Shown here one piece after another: positions 59,689 through 64,000 of a stretch of DNA of 64,000 nucleotides. The stretch is from contig NZ_RRYT01000013.1 in assembly GCF_006363815.1 (NCBI RefSeq), positions 1 to 64,000 of the forward strand. Reading direction: 5' to 3'. The position numbers and the translations under genes were made by a program. Below the pieces are notes generated by a model that saw only the letters and a list, made by a program, of their open reading frames with translations, searched no databases and was not told where the DNA came from. Within the stretch, counting starts at the first letter, position 1. Every line of letters begins with the position of its first letter. Source of the stretch: Thermomonospora catenispora. GTDB lineage: Bacteria; Actinomycetota; Actinomycetes; Streptosporangiales; Streptosporangiaceae.

Positions 59689-60144
59689 ATGGCCGGCGCC
59701 GAGGACAGCGCGTACGAGGGCTTCACCGCCGAAGAGCGGGCCGCGATGAAAGAGCACGCCCAGGAGCAGAAGAAGGCGGCGCGGCGCCGCGGTTCGCGTG
59801 CGGAGAAGGCGGCGGAGGCGGAGCGGGACGTCCTCGCCAAGATCGCCGACATGCAGGAATCCGATCGGGTCATGGCCGAGCGCATCCACGCCCTCATCAA
59901 GGCCAACGCCCCCGCCCTCGCGCCCAGGCTCTGGTATGGCATGCCCGCCTATGCGCTGAACGGCAAGGTGCTGTGCTTCTTCCAGAGCGCCGAGAAGTTC
60001 AAGTCGCGGTACGCGACGTTCGGGTTCAACGACGTGGCCAAGCTGGACGACGGTCCGATGTGGCCGACCGCGTTCGCGTTGACCGAGGTGACGCCCGAGG
60101 TGGAGGAGCGGATCGTCGAGCTGGTGAAGCGCGCGGTGGGCTGA
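59689..60144 (+). CDS. DUF1801/YdhG-like protein
   Basis: 151 residues from ATG 59689 with AAAGGAG 5 nt upstream. A helical charged N-terminus ([20 protein letters not shown]) precedes a DUF1801-type domain ([40 protein letters not shown]). Relatives include the putative iron chaperone fold YdhG/frataxin-like, but function is not established. Confidence 0.8.
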   Translation: MAGAEDSAYEGFTAEERAAMKEHAQEQKKAARRRGSRAEKAAEAERDVLAKIADMQESDRVMAERIHALIKANAPALAPRLWYGMPAYALNGKVLCFFQSAEKFKSRYATFGFNDVAKLDDGPMWPTAFALTEVTPEVEERIVELVKRAVG

Positions 60145-60162
60145 GGAGCCCTCCGGCTGCCT

Positions 60163-60975
60163 TCAGGGCTTGCGGGCCACCCCGCAGTAGGCGGTCACCT
60201 CCTCCGGGAGACCCCAGGGGGTGGGTTCGGGGCGCCACCGGGACACCGACACCACCCCCGGCTCGACGAGCTCCAGGCCGTCGAAGAACGCCGCGATCTG
60301 CTCGGGGGTGCGCAGCTTGTAGGGGTCGCCCGCCTCGGCGCGGGTCTGCTCCGCCTTGGCGGCGGCCTCGGGGTCCACCGCGTCGGTGCCGTCCTCCAGG
60401 ACCAGATAGCTGCCCGAGGGCAGCGCCGCCACCAGATGGTCGCGGATCGCGGTGGCCTCGGCGTCGTCCCAGACGTTGCCCAGGATCCCCAGCATCATCA
60501 GCCCGATCGGCCGGGAGAAGTCCAGGGTGCGGGCCGCCTGCTGCAGCACGTATTCGGGGTCGCGGACGTCGGCGTCGACGTACTGGCACTCCCCCTCGGG
60601 GGTGCTGGTCAGCAGGGCGCGGGCGTGCACGAGCACCAGCGGGTCGTTGTCGACGTACACGATCTTGCAGGCCGGGTTGACGCGCTGGGCGACCTCGTGG
60701 GTGTTGTCGACCGTGGGCAGGCCGGTGCCCAGGTCCAGGAACTGGTCGATCCCCACCTCGCCGGCCAGGTAGCGGACCGCCCGGCCCAAGAAGGCCCGGG
60801 AGTGCCGGGCCACGTCGACGATCCCCGGGTACACCTTGCGGACCTGCTCGCCGACCTCCCGGTCGATCGGGTAGTTGTCCTTGCCGCCCAACCAGTAGTT
60901 CCACACCCGCGCCGAATGCGGCTTGCTGGTGTCGATCACCGGCTGCGGGTCGCGCTCCCAGTCCTGGTCGGTCAT
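60163..60975 (-). CDS. SAM-dependent methyltransferase (Methyltransf_19 / DUF574)
   Basis: 270 residues from ATG 60975. The family opening SKPHSARVWNYWLGGKDNYP, then REVGEQVRKVYPG, the SAM-binding FLDLGTGLPTVDNTHEVAQR and VYVDNDPLVLVHARALL, and GLMMLGILGNVWDD. This actinobacterial family is abundant (many copies per genome); targets are mostly unknown. Convergent with the DUF1801 gene (18-nt gap). Confidence 0.92.
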   Translation of the reverse strand: MTDQDWERDPQPVIDTSKPHSARVWNYWLGGKDNYPIDREVGEQVRKVYPGIVDVARHSRAFLGRAVRYLAGEVGIDQFLDLGTGLPTVDNTHEVAQRVNPACKIVYVDNDPLVLVHARALLTSTPEGECQYVDADVRDPEYVLQQAARTLDFSRPIGLMMLGILGNVWDDAEATAIRDHLVAALPSGSYLVLEDGTDAVDPEAAAKAEQTRAEAGDPYKLRTPEQIAAFFDGLELVEPGVVSVSRWRPEPTPWGLPEEVTAYCGVARKP

Positions 60976-61434
60976 CGCAGACGCCTTCCTCGTCGCCGAC
61001 ACCGGGCGGCGTTCACTTTAGTGCCACGGGTCGGTTTCAGTGGATCATCACCGGATTCGTCCTGCATCGGACAGGGCGATCCCGGCCGCTTCGCGATGCG
61101 CCGCCGACGCCCGCCGTCCGGCGACGGGGGCTCGCGGCGGCCCGTTCGGCGGCGTGCCTGCGCCGCCGAACGCCGCCGATTCGATCGGCGTCGCGCCCAA
61201 GGGGCTGCGGAACCGGCGGGTGAACGGGTAAGGTCGGCCGATCACAAATTGCCGGGAAACGGGCGAGATCGGCCCGGAGGTGATAAAGGTCTCCTGGCGG
61301 CGCTCGCGGGAGCGGGTGCCGCTTCACCTGTCATCGGGACCTTGCCGGCTGGTGGGCGTTCGGTCGGGTCACCCGGGTGGCCGCCCCGCCGGGCAGGGAC
61401 GCCGCCGATATCGCGTCACGTTGCGGAGTTGAAG
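60976..61434. other. Intergenic region, 459 nt
   Basis: Divergent gap between the methyltransferase and glycosyltransferase genes. CACT-TT-AGTG (61014-61023) is a small palindrome upstream of the methyltransferase. The AT-richer patch 61230-61290 could be the glycosyltransferase promoter. No small gene or known riboswitch was recognised. Confidence 0.35.
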
Positions 61435-62682
61435 ATGACCAGTACCGGAGCAGGCGTCCCCGTGCGGGTGGCGCACTTCAGCGACACGTTCCTGCCGCAC
61501 CGGAACGGCGTGGTGACCTCGCTGCAGACCCTGATCCCCGAACTGCACGCCGCCGGACACCCGGGCCTGCTGGTCGCGCCCCGCCACCGGTCCCAGAGCC
61601 CCGGCGAGGTGGGGCTCCCCCTGCGGTCGATCCCGGCCGGGGTCGCCGAGATGCGGCTGTGCCACCCCCGGCTGCGCCACGTGGCGAAGGTCGCCGACTG
61701 GTCCCCGTCGCTGATCCACGTGCACACCCCCGGCACCGTCGGGCTCCTGGGCGCCCTGGCGGCCCGGCGGCTCGGCCTGCCCATGGTCGCCACCTACCAC
61801 ACGGACCTGCACGCCTACGCCGACGCCTACCGCATCCCCACCTGCGCGCTGCGCCTGATGCTGCGCGCCTATGCGCGGCGCCTGGGCGTGCAGTGCCCGC
61901 CCGCCGAACGACGCGAGGAGATCATCGACGCCGCCAACGCCCTGCTGTACGGCGACGCCGACGCGCTCGTGGTGCCCACCGAGGCGATCTTGAACCGGAA
62001 CGCGTGGCTGGCCCGGCACCCCCGGGTGGTCGTGGCGCCCAACGGCGTGTCCCCCGTCCGGGTGCCCCCCGGCGCCGACCAGGAGTTCCGTGCCCGCTGG
62101 GGGGTCCCCGCCCGTGCGCCCATGGTGCTGTTCGTCGGCCGGGTCACCCCCGAGAAGGGGGTCGACCTGCTCGCCCAGGCGTTCCGCACCGTGCTGCAGA
62201 CCGTCCCGGACGCCTGGCTGGTCCTGGTCGGCGCCCTGTACAAGCGGCGCTGGCTGCGCCGGGCGCTGAAGGACGCCGGCGTCGCCCACCGCACGGTCAC
62301 CACCGGGCAGCAGCCGCCCTCGGTGGTCGGCGCCGCCTACGCGGCCGCCCAGGTGTTCGGCTTCCCCTCCCAGACCGACACCCAGGCCCTGGTCCTGCAC
62401 GAGGCCTCCCTCGCCGGGGTGCCGTCGGTGGTGGTCGACGAGGCCCTGCACAAGGCGAGCCCGCTGCGGGACGAGATGATCCTCACCGCGCCCACCGCCG
62501 CCGAGATGGGGGCGGCGATCGCGGAGCTGCTGCTCGACCCCGAGCTGGCCCGCGGCCGTGGGGCCGCCGCCCGCCGCCGCGCCATGGATCTGCATCCGCG
62601 CCGGCAGAGCGACCTCATGCTCTCCCTCTACCGCGACGTCCGCTCCCGGGCCTCCCGCCCCGACGCCCGGACGGAACGGTGA
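61435..62682 (+). CDS. Glycosyltransferase family 4 (GT-B)
   Basis: 415 residues from ATG 61435 (GGAG about 9 nt upstream). Two Rossmann halves: N-terminal acceptor domain (VAHFSDTFLPHRNGVVTSLQ, HVHTPGTVGLLGALAARRLG, VATYHTDLHAYADAYRIP) and C-terminal nucleotide-sugar domain (VLFVGRVTPEKGVDLLAQAF, ATGQQ-like VTTGQQPPSVV, TDTQALVLHEASLAGVPSVV with the E-x7-E region). Similar to mannosyltransferases of the MgtA/PimB type that build cell-envelope glycolipids. Donor and acceptor are not fixed by sequence. Confidence 0.88.
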   Translation: MTSTGAGVPVRVAHFSDTFLPHRNGVVTSLQTLIPELHAAGHPGLLVAPRHRSQSPGEVGLPLRSIPAGVAEMRLCHPRLRHVAKVADWSPSLIHVHTPGTVGLLGALAARRLGLPMVATYHTDLHAYADAYRIPTCALRLMLRAYARRLGVQCPPAERREEIIDAANALLYGDADALVVPTEAILNRNAWLARHPRVVVAPNGVSPVRVPPGADQEFRARWGVPARAPMVLFVGRVTPEKGVDLLAQAFRTVLQTVPDAWLVLVGALYKRRWLRRALKDAGVAHRTVTTGQQPPSVVGAAYAAAQVFGFPSQTDTQALVLHEASLAGVPSVVVDEALHKASPLRDEMILTAPTAAEMGAAIAELLLDPELARGRGAAARRRAMDLHPRRQSDLMLSLYRDVRSRASRPDARTER

Positions 62683-62746
62683 CCGCGGCGGCGGGGCCGC
62701 GACCGGACGCCTCGACGCCGGTCACGGCCCGCCGGCCCCCGGGAGG

Positions 62747-63550
62747 TCACCGCCGAGGGGTCAGGGAGCTGCGGGAGACGGGGAAGTCGAAGTAGGTGTC
62801 GGGGAACGACTCCGGCTTGTGGGTGAAGTGCCACCACTCCTCGGGGAGGTTGACGAAGCCCTCCGCCTCGAGGGCGCTCTTCAGCAGGAGGCGGTTGGCC
62901 CGCTGCTCGCCGGTGATGCGCGGATCGAGGGTGTGGGAGAGGGTGTCGAAGCAGTCGTACCCCGTTCCCATGTCGATGGAGTTGTCCGGGAACCGCAGGT
63001 GCTGCGGGTAGTAGCAGGGGACCAGCCGCTCGCCCGGCCGGTAGGGCCGGGTGGGCCGCGCGGGGAGCTTGACGAGGGTCACGTCCACGGTGCTGCCCCG
63101 GCTGTGCCCGGACTTCTCGGCGATGTACCCGTCGGCGAACAGGTCGGCCTTGTCCACCCGCGGGTAGAACTCGGCCTTCATCCGCTGGTCGTCCAGGTCC
63201 TGGGCCCAGGCGACGAAGTGGTCCACCGCCCGCTGCGGCCGGTAGCAGTCATAGACCTTCAGCGAATAGCCCCGGCGCAGCAGCGTGCGCTGGGCCCGAT
63301 GCAGGGCCTCGGCGGCGGGCCTGGTCAAGATGCACATCGGCTGGCGGTAGCCGTCGATCGGGTCCCCGACGAAGTTGTGCGCCGTGGTGTAGCGGATCTC
63401 CTCCAGGATCGTGCGGTCCACATCGCGCAGCGCCACGAACTCCTTGGGCGCGGTGGGCTCCGGACGCGCCTGCGCCGGGGCGGACGCCACGGGGATCGCC
63501 AGCAGGGCCGCGGCGAGGACCGCGAGGGCACGGAAGAACGATCTGTCCAT
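62747..63550 (-). CDS. Secreted D-Ala-D-Ala dipeptidase (VanX/DdpX-like, M15D)
   Basis: 267 residues from ATG 63550. Signal peptide FFRALAVLAAALLAIPVASA with cleavage near AQA-RP. Zn ligands and catalytic residues: GHSRGSTVDVTLV (His, Asp) and LPEEWWHFT (Glu, His); Arg in VYDCYRPQ. Unlike cytoplasmic VanX of vancomycin resistance it is exported, and no vanHA genes are present, so a role in peptidoglycan turnover is more likely than resistance. Confidence 0.9.
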   Translation of the reverse strand: MDRSFFRALAVLAAALLAIPVASAPAQARPEPTAPKEFVALRDVDRTILEEIRYTTAHNFVGDPIDGYRQPMCILTRPAAEALHRAQRTLLRRGYSLKVYDCYRPQRAVDHFVAWAQDLDDQRMKAEFYPRVDKADLFADGYIAEKSGHSRGSTVDVTLVKLPARPTRPYRPGERLVPCYYPQHLRFPDNSIDMGTGYDCFDTLSHTLDPRITGEQRANRLLLKSALEAEGFVNLPEEWWHFTHKPESFPDTYFDFPVSRSSLTPRR

Positions 63551-63704
63551 GACCCCGCCCTATCAGGCCGTCCCCGCCCGCCGGATCCCCGCCTGCGAAA
63601 CCGAGACCTCCAGGTGATCTCCGGCCCCGCACGGCTCCGAACGCGTGCCCGGCGACCCCGCACGGCGGCGGACCGCCCCGGTCGTCGGCTCGGGCGCGAG
63701 ACGT

Positions 63705-64000
63705 TCAGGACGGCCTGATGTTGTGCGTGAAGCGGAAGAGGTTGTCGGGGTCGTAGCGGCGTTTCACCGCCGCCAGACGGTCCAGGTTGGCGCCGAACGT
63801 GTCCCGCACGGTCCGGTCGGCGTCCTCGTACAGCCCGGGGAAGTTCAGATACTCCGCCCCGGTCGAGAACGGCGCCGCCGCCGCGTGGACGCGGCGGGCC
63901 CAGGCGATGCACGCCTCGTCGTCGGCCGGATCCTCCCAGTTGGCCTCGATGCCGAGCAGGAACGGCGCCGAACGGTCGCCGAACGCCGTGTCCTGAGCGC
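63705..64000 (-). CDS. FAD-linked oxidase, C-terminal BBE domain (5' end outside window)
   Basis: Minus-strand frame open from the window edge to the TGA at 63707-63705, about 98 residues. The ending GTFGAN-like RDTFGANLDRLAAVKRRYDP, then DNLFRFTHNIRPS, is the berberine-bridge-enzyme C-terminal motif that closes over FAD. The preceding AEYLNFPGLYED is also typical. The FAD-binding domain and its attachment residues lie beyond position 64000. Confidence 0.85.
   Translation of the reverse strand, partial: AQDTAFGDRSAPFLLGIEANWEDPADDEACIAWARRVHAAAAPFSTGAEYLNFPGLYEDADRTVRDTFGANLDRLAAVKRRYDPDNLFRFTHNIRPS

Noticed and set aside
61250-61430. A possible riboswitch-like structure before the glycosyltransferase gene
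   Set aside because: Some GC-rich stems can be drawn, but I could not match a known class (for example ydaO/c-di-AMP, SAM or TPP). Random pairing is expected at this GC content.
1-64000. CRISPR arrays, insertion sequences, integrases, attachment sites
   Set aside because: No regularly spaced direct repeats, transposase or integrase motifs, or terminal inverted repeats were seen. The only clear direct repeat is the 36-bp-period repeat inside the NYN gene. The tRNA genes have no visible duplicated 3' ends.

Overview
The window is high-GC DNA (roughly 70% G+C by eye) with frequent GTG and TTG starts, densely packed genes and leaderless-looking transcripts, so it is actinobacterial chromosome. 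Several families point to the Streptosporangiales, near Actinomadura or Thermomonospora: an XRE/DUF5753 regulator paired with DUF397, an LpqY-SugABC importer, a complete Mce lipid-import operon, a WS/DGAT acyltransferase, Methyltransf_19 and a CASTOR/POLLUX-type channel. A TtuA/TtuB pair, the tRNA-T54 thiolation system best known from thermophiles, hints at a thermotolerant host. The taxonomic placement is inference. I see no CRISPR array, insertion sequence, prophage or rRNA.

Layout. 0-2.4 kb: the 3' end of an unrecognised gene, a decayed copy and an intact copy of one unknown gene, and a YbaB/EbfC-like gene that looks split by a frameshift. 2.8-5.7 kb: a small secreted protein, ttuA-ttuB and two hypothetical genes. 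5.7-6.8 kb: no convincing gene, then tRNA-Phe and tRNA-Asp. 7.0-10.2 kb: an orphan sensor kinase, an EF-hand protein and a dienelactone hydrolase. 10.3-14.1 kb: a sulfonate operon (leader peptide, ssuC, ssuB, ssuA, ssuD). 14.4-16.5 kb: XRE/DUF397 and an RsbW-like ATPase. 16.8-18.9 kb: a second sulfur operon on the minus strand (the same type of leader peptide, a cysteine-dioxygenase-like cupin, a rhodanese, an ssuE-like reductase and a flavin reductase). 19.0-23.2 kb: lpqY-sugA-sugB-sugC. 23.3-30.4 kb: a divergent MreB-like protein, a half-size ABC exporter behind a coupled mini-ORF, DUF488, a CASTOR/POLLUX channel and an acyl-CoA dehydrogenase. 30.5-39.3 kb: DUF4132 followed by a small ubiquitin-like protein ending in Gly-Gly, two phosphoesterase-like proteins, WS/DGAT, an L,D-transpeptidase and a secreted protein ending in LPVTG. 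39.4-49.3 kb: TetR, an Mce-associated protein and the mce operon. 49.8-64 kb: a cold-shock protein with a structured 5' UTR, a DEAD-box helicase, glutaryl-CoA dehydrogenase, PspC, an MFS transporter, a zincin, a membrane phosphoesterase, tRNA-Glu, a NYN/OST-HTH protein, a methyltransferase, a glycosyltransferase, a VanX-like dipeptidase and a partial FAD oxidase.

How it works together. The two sulfur operons, 4.4 kb apart and convergent, split one pathway. Uptake and the monooxygenase SsuD are in one; the FMN reductase SsuE, a flavin reductase and cysteine/sulfane-sulfur genes are in the other. Each opens with a mini-ORF encoding the core HVDLRRQASALCP, preceded by a promoter of identical geometry, so both are probably controlled by the same cysteine or sulfur signal at the leader. 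The mce operon is one eight-gene unit in which every stop codon overlaps the next start by 4 nt, followed 10 nt later by its accessory gene. It is read from a recognisable promoter whose -35 box lies inside an inverted repeat.

The most unusual items are the twin leader peptides, the candidate ubiquitin-like/DUF4132 pair, the csp 5' UTR that can sequester its own Shine-Dalgarno (SD) sequence, the MreB homologue with an altered phosphate motif, and the secreted protein with a terminal LPVTG and no membrane anchor.
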